64,000 bases of DNA from Paenibacillus oralis (GTDB taxonomy: Bacteria > Bacillota > Bacilli > Paenibacillales > Paenibacillaceae): positions 1,249,406 through 1,313,405 of the forward strand of contig NZ_RRCN01000001.1 of assembly GCF_003863965.1 (NCBI RefSeq), written 5' to 3'. A program made the translations under genes and the position numbers. Shown piece after piece: positions 1 through 8,993 of this stretch; the first letter of the stretch is position 1; each line of letters begins with the position of its first letter. Below the pieces are notes generated by a model. It made no database searches. It had not been told where the DNA came from and worked only from the letters and a program-made list of their open reading frames with translations.

Positions 1-136
1 CACGATCATTATGCGGGCTTTCGGCGAAGGCAACTGGGGGCTTGGCACCGCGGTCAACACGCTGCTGTTCGTGGTCGTGACGATTATCGCCATTCCGCTG
101 CTGATCTTCATGCGGCGTAAGGAGGTCGCAGAATAA
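1..136 (+). CDS. Sugar ABC transporter permease, C-terminal fragment
   Basis: Only the last 44 codons lie in the window; the gene starts upstream. The visible tail reads from position 2, contains one hydrophobic segment (LLFVVVTIIAIPLLIF) and ends in the basic/acidic tail RRKEVAE, typical of the last transmembrane helix of a MalF/MsmF-type inner-membrane permease. Its stop codon TAA overlaps by one base the ATG of the next gene, also a permease, so the two are translationally coupled and should form the heterodimeric membrane channel of one importer. The substrate cannot be read from this fragment. Confidence 0.8.
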   Translation, partial: TIIMRAFGEGNWGLGTAVNTLLFVVVTIIAIPLLIFMRRKEVAE

Positions 137-966
137 TGGGATACACGCGCAAACTCGCCATACGCAACTATATCGTGGAAGGCATCCTGATCCTGGCCTC
201 ACTGCTGATCATTTTGCCGCTGCTCATTCTGATCTTCGGCTCGTTTAAGACGAGCGCCGAAGTGCTTAGCTTTTCCTTGAAGCTGCCGGAGAAATGGCAG
301 TTCGCGAACTATGTCCGGGTCTTTGAGGAAGGCGGACTGTCCAGGGCGTTCCTGAACAGCGTCTGGATTACGGGGATTTCGTCCATCATCAACATCGTCG
401 CTTCCTCGGCGGCCTCCTTTATTCTCGCGCGCCGGGAAACGAAAGTCGCGGGTACGATTTACATGTACTTCTTTATGGGGCTGATCGCGCCGATGTCCGT
501 CATTACGACGATTCGAGTGGTGCAGTGGATGGGCTTCTACGGCAGCATTACGAGCGTTATTCTTATCTATGCCGCGCTCAACACGGCGTTCAGCGTCTTC
601 CTGTACAGCGGGTTCATCAAAACGATTCCGAAAGCGCTGGACGAAGTCGCTTTTCTGGAGGGCGCAAGCGTATTCGGCGTCTTTTTCCGGATTGTCACGC
701 CTTTGATCCTGCCCGTGAACGCAACGGTAGCCATCATGGTGTTTATGTCCGTGTGGAACGATATCACGATTCCGGTGTATTTCCTGACCGACAGTTCCAC
801 CTGGACGATGCCTTTATCGATTTACAATTTCTACGGCAAATACAGCCGGGACTGGAACCTGATTTTCGCCAACCTCGTGCTGACTTCGCTGCCGGTGTTC
901 ATCCTGTATTTATTCGGCCAAAAATACATCGTCAGCGGCCTCACGGCCGGCGCGGTGAAGGGCTAA
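136..966 (+). CDS. Carbohydrate ABC transporter permease, MalG/MsmG type
   Basis: A 276-residue membrane protein with about six hydrophobic segments, starting with an N-terminal helix (IILPLLILIFGSF). The cytoplasmic EAA loop that contacts the ATPase is visible near residues 173-190 (EVAFLEGAS-x-FGVFFRIVTPL). Length and layout match the second permease of sugar importers of the CUT1 class. It overlaps the preceding permease by one base and is the last gene of its transcript, because a strong hairpin terminator follows at 1020. The substrate is unknown; the hexuronate genes 2.5 kb downstream make an oligogalacturonide or other plant oligosaccharide possible, but that is inference only. Confidence 0.9.
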   Translation: MGYTRKLAIRNYIVEGILILASLLIILPLLILIFGSFKTSAEVLSFSLKLPEKWQFANYVRVFEEGGLSRAFLNSVWITGISSIINIVASSAASFILARRETKVAGTIYMYFFMGLIAPMSVITTIRVVQWMGFYGSITSVILIYAALNTAFSVFLYSGFIKTIPKALDEVAFLEGASVFGVFFRIVTPLILPVNATVAIMVFMSVWNDITIPVYFLTDSSTWTMPLSIYNFYGKYSRDWNLIFANLVLTSLPVFILYLFGQKYIVSGLTAGAVKG

Positions 967-1019
967 GGATAAGCTGCCTGCCTTTGCCGGGTAAAGTGCT
1001 AACATCCCCTCTAATATAA

Positions 1020-1068
1020 AAGCGGCAGGCCAGCAACTTCTGTAGAAGTCCGGCCTGCCGTTTGTTTG
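1020..1068. terminator. Bidirectional intrinsic terminator between convergent genes
   Basis: An inverted repeat (CGGCAGGCC and GGCCTGCCG, positions 1024-1060) is followed by a T-rich tract (TTTGTTTGTT) on the plus strand and preceded by an A-rich stretch that gives a weaker T tract on the minus strand. It lies between the permease end (966) and the asd end (1097) and can serve both. Confidence 0.8.
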
Positions 1069-1096
1069 TTCTTGTTAAGACGCTAAACTGCCTCTT

Positions 1097-2182
1097 TTAT
1101 TTCGCTTGAATGTACCCTTCCGCTTTCAGCAGTTCGGCGATCAGCACGGCGCCGCCCGCCGCGCCGCGCAGCGTGTTGTGCGATAGCCCCACGAATTTAT
1201 AATCGTACAAGGAGTCTTCGCGCAGGCGGCCCGCCGAAATGCCCATGCCGCGTTCGATGTTGCGGTCCAGCTTCGTTTGCGGCCGGTTTTCTTCTTCAAA
1301 ATACGTAATAAACTGCTTCGGCGCGCTCGGCAATTCGAGCTCCTGCGGCCGGCCTTTGAATTGCTGCCAGCGGGCGAGGATTTCTTCTTTCGACGGTTTG
1401 TTTTCGAAGGAGATGAACACCGTAGCCAGATGGCCGTCCGTTACCGGAACGCGGATGCATTGCGACGTGATCAAAGGCGCGCTGGCCTTGACGATTTTGC
1501 CGTTTGCGATACTGCCCCAGATGCGCAGCGGTTCTTGCTCGCTTTTTTCCTCCTCGCCGCCGATGTAAGGAATGACGTTGTCCAGCATGTCCGGCCAGTC
1601 GGTAAAGTTTTTGCCGGCGCCGGAAATCGCCTGGTACGTGGAGACAACCACTTGGGTCGGCTTGAAGTCCAGCAGCGGATGGATAGCCGGAACGTAGCTC
1701 TGGATGGAGCAGTTCGGCTTAACGGCGATAAATCCGGTTTTGGTGCCGAGCCGCTTGCGCTGCGCTTCGATCACCTCGATATGCCCCGGGTTGATTTCCG
1801 GGATGACCATCGGAACGTCCGGGGTCCAGCGGTGGGCCGAATTGTTGGAAATGACGGGCGTGCCGGTTTTTGCGTACACTTCTTCGAGCGCTTGAATTTC
1901 ATTCTTTTTCATATCGACCGCACAAAAAATGAAATCAACCTGATCGGCCACTTCATTCACTTTCGAAGCGTCCTGCACGACGATGTTTTTGACGGCATCC
2001 GGAATAGGCGTTGCCATTTTCCACCGGCCTTGCACGGATTCTTCGTACGTTTTCCCCGCCGAACTCGCACTGGCCGCGATGGCGGTCACCTCAAACCAAG
2101 GATGCTGGTCCAGCAGCAGCACAAAGCGCTGGCCGACCATGCCCGTTCCTCCGACAATACCCACTTTCAACTTTTGCGTCAT
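1097..2182 (-). CDS. asd: Aspartate-semialdehyde dehydrogenase (archaeal/fungal-type)
   Basis: Converts L-aspartyl-4-phosphate to L-aspartate-4-semialdehyde with NADPH, the branch-point step for lysine/diaminopimelate, threonine and methionine synthesis; cytoplasmic. The 361-residue protein has the N-terminal nucleotide loop GGTGMVG (residues 11-17), the catalytic cysteine in KPNCSIQ (about residue 158) and the histidine in DGHLA. The motif set is that of the archaeal/fungal subclass rather than the classic B. subtilis form. The start is preceded by GGGGAAAGGG. It is a single-gene transcript, with a T-box leader directly upstream (2272-2562) and a shared terminator downstream. Regulation by the charging state of one tRNA is therefore expected. 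Confidence 0.93.
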   Translation of the reverse strand: MTQKLKVGIVGGTGMVGQRFVLLLDQHPWFEVTAIAASASSAGKTYEESVQGRWKMATPIPDAVKNIVVQDASKVNEVADQVDFIFCAVDMKKNEIQALEEVYAKTGTPVISNNSAHRWTPDVPMVIPEINPGHIEVIEAQRKRLGTKTGFIAVKPNCSIQSYVPAIHPLLDFKPTQVVVSTYQAISGAGKNFTDWPDMLDNVIPYIGGEEEKSEQEPLRIWGSIANGKIVKASAPLITSQCIRVPVTDGHLATVFISFENKPSKEEILARWQQFKGRPQELELPSAPKQFITYFEEENRPQTKLDRNIERGMGISAGRLREDSLYDYKFVGLSHNTLRGAAGGAVLIAELLKAEGYIQAK

Positions 2183-2271
2183 CCGGTATCAACCCTTTCC
2201 CCATGTCTTTTTCACATATTGATAAATAACTATTCAACCCGGCTGCGTTGGTGTATGGCCATATGCGCAAT

Positions 2272-2562
2272 AAAAAAAATCCCACCCCCAAGACGATCCG
2301 GTCTTAGGGACGAGATTTACGCTCGCGGTACCACCCCAAATTCGCCGAAATGTCGCCATTTCAGCCTCTTCGAGTACGGCATCGCCCCCGGCGGCGCTTA
2401 TACTCTAGCTCTGTAACAGGAGCTCCTGCCACACCATCCCCCACTGTTCGGGTTCCAATGTGATGCTCTGAGACTTTCTTCAATAAACAACTCTTTACCC
2501 CTTTTCAGCAAGCGGGGCTCTCTGGAAAAGAACTCGTTTATCTACTCTTCTCTTCATCGCGT
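2272..2562 (-). promoter_or_regulatory. T-box leader of asd
   Basis: On the minus strand the T-box core GGTGGTACCGCG is present (rc of 2325-2336), preceded by a long leader beginning near 2560 with GAAGAGAAGAGTAG, a Stem I-like purine-rich entry. It is followed by a terminator hairpin CCCTAAGAC/GTCTTGGGG (2286-2309) and a run of eight U (2272-2279). Uncharged tRNA should pair with the T-box bulge and open the terminator. The specifier loop is probably around 2440-2460, where the leader reads GGAACCCGAACAG. ACC (Thr) is one possible specifier, but the register is not certain enough to assign. Confidence 0.88.
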
Positions 2563-2796
2563 TTCACTATTTACGTATTCAATTACGCATTCAAAATCAT
2601 ATGCCACATTTCAATGTTGAAATTATATTATCAAATATTAGCCGGAACGTAAACAGAATTGAACAAATTCCCAGAGAGGCCGTGACCTCATTCTTAAAAT
2701 CCGAACAAGCAGACGCACACAGGGGGTTATCCCGGACCTCGTCGTTCCAGTAGTTGGCCGGTGGTAGCTGGTATTTGATTCTTACACGAAGTTCTG

Positions 2797-2925
2797 ATTG
2801 GAAATATCCAATTAGACTGAAAATCGGGTGGTAAGTGCAGCAGCTTGATTGGATATTTTCAATAGACGCGGTTCGACGGGGCCCCAAACAGGTGGTTTGA
2901 GCGAAATCTATTGGATTTTTCCGGC
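2797..2925 (-). repeat. Intergenic module repeat, family C copy 1 (three modules, reverse orientation)
   Basis: Modules with the dyad ATTGGA-N2-4-TCCAAT occur at 2797 and 2848, with a third (AATCTATTGG) at 2905. Compared with the family C copies at 8689 and 12479 it is in reverse orientation and one module is missing, probably by decay. The pitch between the first two modules is 51 bp. It lies in the divergent region between asd and the GntR gene. Confidence 0.7.
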
Positions 2926-3428
2926 TCAACCTAATAATCAGCGCTTGACAGTCAAGCCGGTAAACGATCGTGGCAAGAAATATCGGAAGGGCGTTGAAAG
3001 CTTGAGGACAGGGAAGGCCGGTGGGTTGGTCGGCAGTTCAACATCCGCTGGCCGGACGCTTTGCATGATTATCCCGTTTGATCCGGAAGCAGAGAGAAGA
3101 TAAATTCAGGGGAAGAAAATGTGTTTGGGAGAAGCAGACATGCTCGGATCGTTAGACAGGTTTGTGAGAAGGAGGTTTAGGAGAAATGAAGCAGACCTGA
3201 CGGGAGGAACGGGGCAAGACACCGGAAAAAATGAAAGGACCTTGATTAGCCCCCACCCTCTACCCCTGAACTAAAGGGATAATCGTGCAAAGCAGCATGC
3301 AGGGATACCAAGACACGAACGCTATAGACAGCCACCTTAGAGCCAAAGTCATAATTTATATTGTCAAGCACTGATCTCGGTTTTGAGCCATTTTTCCAAT
3401 TGAAAAAATGTTCTTGCAAACCAGCGCT
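2926..3428. other. Stretch without a recognisable gene
   Basis: About 500 bp between the family C repeat and the GntR promoter region. Short open frames exist on both strands, but none has a ribosome-binding site with a protein-like composition. A good Shine-Dalgarno-like AGGAGG at about 3171 is followed only by stops. It is best read as divergent intergenic DNA or a decayed gene. Confidence 0.5.
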
Positions 3429-3454
3429 TGCCATACTACCATACAAGTATGGCA
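3429..3454. promoter_or_regulatory. Candidate operator of the GntR/uxu operon
   Basis: A perfect inverted repeat TGCCATACT-N8-AGTATGGCA encloses a second dyad CCATAC-AA-GTATGG (3439-3452). It sits about 70 bp upstream of the GntR-family gene that heads the uxuA operon, where an autoregulatory site would be expected. Confidence 0.5.
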
Positions 3455-3525
3455 GTTATTGTTGCAAAACTAAGCCCATGCTTTCGAAGCAGTTTTTCTT
3501 CGAAAAACTTTCAGGAGGTGATGAA

Positions 3526-4206
3526 ATGAACGACATGTGGCTTTCGCAGCCGGGGTCGGCCGGGAACGCGGTGTACGCCAAATTGAAGGAGCAAATCGTC
3601 ACATTTGAACTGCCGCCGGGGACGGCGCTTTCCGAAAAAGAGATGGCCGCGTCTTTCAACGTCAGCCGCACCCCTGTCCGGGAAAGCTTCGTCCGGCTGG
3701 CCCAGGAGGAGCTGGTGGTCGTTTTGCCGCAGCGCGGAACGCGCGTGTCGCTGATCGACCCGGAGCTTGTGCTTGAAGCGCGGTTTATGCGGGAACAGTT
3801 GGAGCGCGCCGTGATCCGGCTGGCCTGCGAGCAGTTTCCGGAGGAAGGCCTAACCGCGCTCGCGGACAATTTGGCCCGCCAGCAGGACAGCATCCGGCGG
3901 CACGATAATCACGCGATGTTTGCGCTGGACGAAGAGTTCCACCATATCCTGTTCGGAGGTTGCCGGAAGCTGGGCACCTGGAACGTCATTCAGCAGATGA
4001 ACGCCCACCTCAACCGTACCCGCGTCCTTTGGCTGACCACCGATCCGCATTGGGAACATTTATACGAACAGCACAAAGCGATGTACGAGGCGATTCTGGT
4101 CCAAGATGCCGGACGCGCCGACCAATTGATGAAGGAACATCTGAATTTGAGCATAGCCAATTTGCCTGTGCTGCAGGAGAGGTATCCGGATTATTTTAAA
4201 AAATAA
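3526..4206 (+). CDS. GntR-family (FadR/FCD subclass) transcriptional regulator
   Basis: A 226-residue regulator. The N-terminal winged helix (about residues 10-75) contains the GntR signature [18 protein letters not shown]; the C-terminal all-helical FCD ligand domain follows, with candidate metal/ligand residues in DEEFHHILF and later histidines. ATG at 3526 was chosen because AGGAGGTG lies five bases upstream; an upstream extension of the frame has no ribosome site. The gene is 14 bp before uxuA and probably co-transcribed with it. By analogy with UxuR/ExuR-like FadR relatives it likely senses a hexuronate or aldonate intermediate; the specific ligand is inferred. Confidence 0.88.
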   Translation: MNDMWLSQPGSAGNAVYAKLKEQIVTFELPPGTALSEKEMAASFNVSRTPVRESFVRLAQEELVVVLPQRGTRVSLIDPELVLEARFMREQLERAVIRLACEQFPEEGLTALADNLARQQDSIRRHDNHAMFALDEEFHHILFGGCRKLGTWNVIQQMNAHLNRTRVLWLTTDPHWEHLYEQHKAMYEAILVQDAGRADQLMKEHLNLSIANLPVLQERYPDYFKK

Positions 4207-4220
4207 ATGGCGGTGATTAC

Positions 4221-5297
4221 ATGCGTATGGTATTTCGCTGGTTCGGCGAAGACAATGACACGGTATCGCTGGAACAGATCAAGCAGATTCCCGGCGTGGA
4301 AGGGATCGTTTGGGCGCTCCACGACGTGCCGGCCGGAGACGAATGGCCGATGGAGAAAATCGCGGAAGTCCGCAGGCAGGCCGAGCGCTACGGGCTCCAT
4401 CTCGATGTTGTTGAAAGCGTTAACGTTCACGAAGATATTAAACTCGGCTTGCCGAGCCGGGACGAGTACATCGAAAATTACAAGCGCACCATCGAAAAAC
4501 TAGCCAAGGTTGGCGTCAAGGTCATCTGCTACAACTTTATGCCAGTTTTCGACTGGCTGCGCACCGATCTGCATAAACCTACCGGAGACGGATCGACAGC
4601 GCTGTTTTATGAAAAAGCGAAAATTCACAACATCGACCCGTTTGAGCTGGTGCGGACGATCAACCAGAATAGCGCTTTGACCATGCCGGGCTGGGAACCG
4701 GAGCGGCTGGCGCATTTGACCAAGCTGTTTGAAGCGTACCGGAACGTGACCGAAGAGGATCTATGGAAGCATCTGCAATATTTTCTGGAAGCGATCATTC
4801 CGGTTGCGGAACAAAACGGCATCAAAATGGCAATTCACCCGGACGATCCGCCGTGGCCGATTTTCGGATTGCCGCGCATCATTACGAATGGGCAAAATTT
4901 GCGCCGCTTTCTGTCGCTCGTGGACAGTCCGGCTAACGGAATTACGCTGTGCAGCGGCTCGCTTGGGGCCAATCCGGAAAACGATATTATCGCCATGATC
5001 CACGAGTTCCATGAGCGGATTCCGTTTGCCCATATCCGCAACGTGCGCGTATTTGACAACGGCGATTTCATCGAAACATCGCATCGCACCGCGGATGGCA
5101 CGGTAGACATTGCCGGGATCGTTAAAGCTTATTTCGATAACGGCTTTAACGGCTATGCCCGGCCGGATCACGGACGCCACATTTGGGGCGAGCAGTGCCG
5201 CCCCGGGTACGGGCTTTACGACCGGGCGCTCGGCATTATGTATTTGTGGGGTTTGTGGGATGCCTATGCAAAGCAAGCAGCAGAGTCCAATCATTAA
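4221..5297 (+). CDS. uxuA: Mannonate dehydratase
   Basis: Dehydrates D-mannonate to 2-keto-3-deoxygluconate in the glucuronate branch of hexuronate catabolism; cytoplasmic and metal dependent. The 358-residue protein has the length of the Bacillus UxuA family and its landmarks: the start [13 protein letters not shown], the substrate region [10 protein letters not shown] (about residues 105-115), HPDDPP (about 206-211) and [11 protein letters not shown] near the C terminus. It lies between the GntR regulator and a UxuB-type dehydrogenase that would make its substrate, with gaps of 14 and 13 bp, so all three form one operon. Confidence 0.95.
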   Translation: MRMVFRWFGEDNDTVSLEQIKQIPGVEGIVWALHDVPAGDEWPMEKIAEVRRQAERYGLHLDVVESVNVHEDIKLGLPSRDEYIENYKRTIEKLAKVGVKVICYNFMPVFDWLRTDLHKPTGDGSTALFYEKAKIHNIDPFELVRTINQNSALTMPGWEPERLAHLTKLFEAYRNVTEEDLWKHLQYFLEAIIPVAEQNGIKMAIHPDDPPWPIFGLPRIITNGQNLRRFLSLVDSPANGITLCSGSLGANPENDIIAMIHEFHERIPFAHIRNVRVFDNGDFIETSHRTADGTVDIAGIVKAYFDNGFNGYARPDHGRHIWGEQCRPGYGLYDRALGIMYLWGLWDAYAKQAAESNH

Positions 5298-5310
5298 GGG
5301 GGAGAATCCA

Positions 5311-6165
5311 ATGAATCCACTACCGTCACACCCGTCGCTGGCGGGCAAAACCGCGGTCATTACCGGCGGAGCCGGGGTGCTGTGCCAAGCGATGGCTCAT
5401 GAGTTGGCCCGCCAAGGGGTCCGCGTCGCCATTTTGAACCGGACTGCGGCTAAAGGCGAGGCCGTCGCCGAACAAATCCGCCGTGACGGCGGAGAAGCCG
5501 CAGCCATCGCCTGCGATGTTACCGACGTGGAGAGCGTCAAGGCCGCCGAAGCCGCCGTCCGTGAAAAATACGGCCCCTGCGACATTCTCATCAACGGGGC
5601 GGGCGGCAACCAGGCCAGCGCCAACACGACAAACGAGATTTTTCGCCCCGAAGATCTGGAGAACCCGGATGTGACGACCTTTTTTGATCTTAGCTTGACC
5701 GGGGTCCGCGGGGTTCTCGACCTCAACTTCACCGGCGCGCTGATCCCGACGCAGGTTTTTGCCAAAGCGATGATCGGCCGGCCTGGCGCCGTCGTGATCA
5801 ATATCTCCTCGATGAGCTCGGTGAGCCCGATGACCAAAGTGCCGGCCTACAGCGCGGCCAAAGCGGCGATCAACAATCTGACGCAATGGCTGGCCGTGCA
5901 TTTGGCCGAATCGGGGATCCGCGTGAACGCGATCGCCCCGGGTTTTTTCCTGACCGAACAAAACAAGAATTTGCTGACGAACCCTGACGGATCGCTGACC
6001 GAACGTTCGCACAAAATCATCACGCACACGCCGATGCGCCGGTTTGGCGTTCCCGAGGATTTGCTCGGTACACTGTTGTGGCTGGCGGATGCCGACACCT
6101 CCAGTTTCGTGACCGGAACTGTGATCCCCGTTGACGGCGGATTTATGGCTTATTCGGGGGTGTAG
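5311..6165 (+). CDS. uxuB: SDR-family D-mannonate oxidoreductase (fructuronate reductase, YjmF/UxuB type)
   Basis: A 284-residue short-chain dehydrogenase. The cofactor loop TGGAGVLCQ (about 19-27), NAGG-like NGAGGN and the catalytic YSAAK are visible, and the C-terminal half has the PVDGG ending of the classical SDR fold. Position directly after uxuA and similarity in layout to B. subtilis YjmF suggest interconversion of D-fructuronate and D-mannonate with NAD(P)H. The frame is open further upstream, but GGGGGAGAATCC directly before ATG 5311 decides the start. Substrate assignment rests on context. The gene symbol follows the Bacillus usage for the SDR-type enzyme, which is unrelated to E. 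coli UxuB. Confidence 0.85.
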   Translation: MNPLPSHPSLAGKTAVITGGAGVLCQAMAHELARQGVRVAILNRTAAKGEAVAEQIRRDGGEAAAIACDVTDVESVKAAEAAVREKYGPCDILINGAGGNQASANTTNEIFRPEDLENPDVTTFFDLSLTGVRGVLDLNFTGALIPTQVFAKAMIGRPGAVVINISSMSSVSPMTKVPAYSAAKAAINNLTQWLAVHLAESGIRVNAIAPGFFLTEQNKNLLTNPDGSLTERSHKIITHTPMRRFGVPEDLLGTLLWLADADTSSFVTGTVIPVDGGFMAYSGV

Positions 6166-6250
6166 CGGGGAAACGCGGTATTTTTGCCAAGATTGCCCTG
6201 GCCGGTTAGTATAGAACTGTAATGATTTATGGCGACGAAAGGATGGTCTC

Positions 6251-7189
6251 ATGAGGTTCAAAGTTTCTTTGTTGGGTTTGCTTTTGTTTGTAAGTATGGT
6301 GCCGGCTGCGCTTGCCGCGGAAAACATCCAACTCGACTTCAATGGCAAGCTTGCCGAGACGTCCGCCAAACCCGTGAACAAAGACGGTTCGGTATACGTG
6401 CCCATTCGTGTTGTTGAGGAAATCGAAGGCTTAACGATCAGCAGTTGGGATAATGCGACCAAAAGCTTGACGATCGCCCAGAGCGGAACGGATGCGGCGC
6501 TTACCCTGAAAGTCGGCGAAAAAACCGCCCAAAAGGGATCGCAAACGATCGGCATGTCTCAACCTGCGCAGGTCATAAATAACAGAGTCATGGTGCCTTT
6601 GCGGTTTGTAGCGGAAGCATTTGATGCCGACGTTGCCTGGAATCCGGACAGCAAGACGGTTTACGTGGCCAAAACGACGGAGCAGCAGAAAAAAAGCCTG
6701 CATAGCGGGGATTTGACGGCTGCACGGCTCGCGGCTTTGAACTTGCCGAGAATATCTTCTTTGCCTGACCTCGATTTTTCCGGCGATAGCCTGGGAACCT
6801 GGAGCATTTATTTTCCTGAGGGAGAATATAAAAGCTTCTTCAGCATCTCAAACCAAGTGATCAGTTATTATCGGATTACCGATAACGCGGCTCAGTTAAT
6901 CTGGGAGGCGGCCCTGGCCCTGGACGCCAAGCAAAGCAAGGAATCGACTTTTTACGCTAAAGGGATTTTTAAAGAACAAGGAACTCGCCCGGAAATAAAA
7001 ACAAATTTAGTCTTTTATGATATCTCCACGCACGCCGGGCAAGCGCAATACGGCCGCATCCATACGGATGGAACGGTGGAACAGCTGGGTACAAAAGAGA
7101 TGAACAATTTGGATGAACTGTTTCCTATTGAAGAAGAGAACGCGGGAGTTTCACCTCTGCGCTTAGAGGGGACTAGCGGGGTAAAATGA
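6251..7189 (+). CDS. Secreted protein with copper amine oxidase N-terminal-like domain
   Basis: A 312-residue protein with a signal peptide (hydrophobic stretch ending AALAAEN, cleavage near residue 22). Residues about 30-140 contain two copies of the strand pattern typical of the Cu_amine_oxidN1 domain (VYVPIRVVEE and VMVPLRFVAEAF, each followed by VAWNP/ISSWDN and a T-V-Y/L-T-I strand). This domain is common on Paenibacillus cell-surface proteins and probably binds wall or matrix; it has no oxidase activity. The remaining C-terminal 170 residues match no family I recognise. AAAGGATGG precedes the ATG. A terminator follows. Confidence 0.75.
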   Translation: MRFKVSLLGLLLFVSMVPAALAAENIQLDFNGKLAETSAKPVNKDGSVYVPIRVVEEIEGLTISSWDNATKSLTIAQSGTDAALTLKVGEKTAQKGSQTIGMSQPAQVINNRVMVPLRFVAEAFDADVAWNPDSKTVYVAKTTEQQKKSLHSGDLTAARLAALNLPRISSLPDLDFSGDSLGTWSIYFPEGEYKSFFSISNQVISYYRITDNAAQLIWEAALALDAKQSKESTFYAKGIFKEQGTRPEIKTNLVFYDISTHAGQAQYGRIHTDGTVEQLGTKEMNNLDELFPIEEENAGVSPLRLEGTSGVK

Positions 7190-7211
7190 CGGGGCATCCG
7201 GCATGAATAGA

Positions 7212-7256
7212 GGGTTGGTTCCAAGGGACTTTTTCTTGTAACCAGCCCGTTCTTTT
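7212..7256 (+). terminator. Intrinsic terminator after the Cu-amine-oxidase-like gene
   Basis: GGGTTGGTT (7212-7220) pairs with AACCAGCCC (7240-7248), one G-T wobble, followed by GTTCTTTTCTTC. Confidence 0.65.
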
Positions 7257-7288
7257 CTTCAAGTCAAATACCTTGATCTATAACTGTT

Positions 7289-7621
7289 CTACCTCTTGTC
7301 GATATGTTTGTACTCCCCTTCGGGTTTTCTTTTATTAGATACCCCTTCAACGACCGAATGAGTAAATTGTAAAACTTCCCCGTCCCTAACTCTATAAAAA
7401 TACGACGCCTCTGGTTCGTCTTTGAATATAACCATTGTTTTAAATAAAGGGGCCTTCCCAACTTTTGTTCTGATGAACTTAATATCTTCATTATTATACC
7501 CCTGTGAATATAAGTATTGTCTGACTTGGGAAGTCTGTATAAGTTTAAAGACCGAAAGTACAGAAAACATGCCGATAACTAACAGACAAACAACCAATAG
7601 TGCAATTTTTTTGACTTTCAT
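7289..7621 (-). CDS. DUF3139-type small membrane-anchored protein
   Basis: A 110-residue protein. One N-terminal transmembrane helix (about residues 5-25) is followed by a small extracytoplasmic domain containing the pattern YLYSQGYNNEDI and a later YFYRVRDG, as in DUF3139 proteins of Bacilli. Function is unknown in the family. A longer open frame exists, but AGGAGGTGTGTT immediately before the ATG at 7621 fixes the start. The coding sequence is noticeably AT-richer than its neighbours. It is a lone gene, divergent from the deacetylase at 8064. Confidence 0.7.
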   Translation of the reverse strand: MKVKKIALLVVCLLVIGMFSVLSVFKLIQTSQVRQYLYSQGYNNEDIKFIRTKVGKAPLFKTMVIFKDEPEASYFYRVRDGEVLQFTHSVVEGVSNKRKPEGEYKHIDKR

Positions 7622-7753
7622 AACACACCTCCTTTTAATATAAAAATTACCATATTGGCAGACTAACAATTAAGAAAAATCTCGCAGCTGGCGAAGTCCT
7701 GTGTGGTGCAAACCCATACGCTCAGTGAAAGGGGAGGGAGGGGTATGCTGCTC

Positions 7754-7936
7754 TAACGGACACCAGCGACGTTATCCGCCCATTTCCCGGGTATTTCCCG
7801 GCCTAACGGACACAGGCGACCCTATTTCGCTCTAAACCCGTTCATCCAGGCCGATTTGAGGTAAATAAGGTCATCTGTGTCCGTTACATTTTGTAAACCT
7901 CCGTTTTTCCGAAAATAACGGCTCTGGTGTCCCTTA
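7754..7936. repeat. Intergenic module repeat, family A copy 1
   Basis: Four 24-bp modules: forward TAACGGAC-N10-TTATNN at 7754 and 7804, inverted at 7863 and 7913. Pitch is 50/59/50 and total length 183 bp. Spacers are shared with the copy at 32175, including the 35-bp centre, which is almost identical. It lies between a minus-strand gene (start 7621) and a plus-strand gene (start 8064). Confidence 0.85.
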
Positions 7937-8063
7937 GCCCCCAGACCTCGCCCTCTACCCTGCCGAAAGCTTTTAAATTAATCTTAAAAAAGGACTCTCC
8001 CCTCAAACCACGAATAAAATATTGACATAGTTAACGAATTTAACCTGGAGGAGAGATCCTAAC

Positions 8064-8693
8064 ATGCCAAGTCACGAAGTAATTTCTCAGATTACCGTCC
8101 GTGAGAAGGCCGTCGCCTTTACGTTTGACGATGGCCCCAACCCGGAATTCACGCCGCAGATTCTCGACATTTTTCGGGAAGCGGGGGGCAAGGCCACCTT
8201 TTTTATGATCGGCACGCAGATGGAAAAAAGCCTTGGCACCGCGCAGGCCGTGCATGAGCAGGGCCATGAGATCGGAAACCATACTTACACGCACCCTGCT
8301 TTGCCTGAAGTCGGTCCCGATGAATGCCGCCGGGAACTGGCACAAACGGAGGAACTGATCGTGCGGGTGACCGGTTCGAAACCACGCGTGTTTCGGCCGC
8401 CTTATGCTGCCATCAACGCCGAGGTGGCCGCGATGGCGGCCGGCGAATTCGGCTACCACTCCATCGGAGCGGTAAACGGCGCGGCCACCGATTGGGAGAT
8501 GCCCGGAGTGCGGCATATCGTCGATAAAACGCGGGAAGCGCTGGCGCCGGGCAGCGTGCTGCTGTTCCATGATGGCTTCGATGACCGCTCGCAAACGGTA
8601 GAGGCTGTAGGGATTCTCGTCTCTGAACTGACGCGTGAAGGATATCGGCTCGTGACGGTGAGCGAGCTGCTTGAAATGGGCGAAGATGATTAG
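8064..8693 (+). CDS. Polysaccharide deacetylase (CE4, NodB domain)
   Basis: A 209-residue protein that is almost entirely a NodB homology domain. Motif 1 TFDDGP (20-25) supplies the base and a metal aspartate; motif 2 NHTYTHP holds the HxxxH zinc pair (about H73, H77); motif 3 RPPY is at 111-114; LLFHDG near the C terminus carries the final histidine. It is expected to remove N- or O-acetyl groups from a glycan. No signal peptide is visible, so it may be cytoplasmic or exported by another route. The stop codon abuts a family C repeat. The exact substrate (peptidoglycan, chitooligosaccharide or xylan) cannot be told. Confidence 0.88.
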   Translation: MPSHEVISQITVREKAVAFTFDDGPNPEFTPQILDIFREAGGKATFFMIGTQMEKSLGTAQAVHEQGHEIGNHTYTHPALPEVGPDECRRELAQTEELIVRVTGSKPRVFRPPYAAINAEVAAMAAGEFGYHSIGAVNGAATDWEMPGVRHIVDKTREALAPGSVLLFHDGFDDRSQTVEAVGILVSELTREGYRLVTVSELLEMGEDD

Positions 8694-8864
8694 AAAAATC
8701 CAATAGATTGACGGAAACCGAACGCTATTGGAGCACTCATTGGAAATATCCAACAGAATTCGCTGACCTCCCGTTATGCGCCCTGCCGAGCCGAATCTAT
8801 TGGAAATATCCAATCATACTGCTGCGCTTGCCGCTTACTCTCCATTCTATTGGATAATTCCAAT
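8689..8864. repeat. Intergenic module repeat, family C copy 2
   Basis: Four modules around the dyad ATTGGAAATATCCAAT: forward type at 8689 (degenerate) and 8739, inverted type at about 8793 and 8843. Pitch is 50 within each pair. The first module touches the stop codon of the deacetylase; the element separates two convergent genes. Confidence 0.8.
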
Positions 8865-8945
8865 CAGAACGTTAGGTTGCCCCACGGCCGCAGTAACCTG
8901 CCACCCCGACTATATCGGCATATAGCTGAAAGGCGCAAAAGTTGC

Positions 8946-8990
8946 AAAGGCAAGAGAACCGCACCATACCTGCGGCTCTCTTGCCTTTTA
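8946..8990. terminator. Terminator between convergent deacetylase and xylanase
   Basis: A long stem AAAGGCAAGAGA-N-CCGCA paired with TGCGG-N-TCTCTTGCCTTTT. The T tract is better on the plus strand (TTTTATGCTT) but the stem ends four bases from the xylanase stop, so it probably serves both transcripts. Confidence 0.7.
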
Positions 8991-8993
8991 TGC

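Noticed and set aside
1277-2416. Long plus-strand open frame of 379 codons
   Set aside because: It is antisense to asd and its T-box leader; composition reflects the GC-rich third positions of asd.
2849-3103. Open frame for an 84-residue protein
   Set aside because: It overlaps the family C repeat, lacks a good ribosome site and has no protein-like pattern.
7754-7936. Module repeats as a CRISPR array
   Set aside because: Modules of 24 bp with 26-bp spacers look superficially CRISPR-like, but the last two are inverted, spacers are shared between copies, there are only four units and no cas genes are near.
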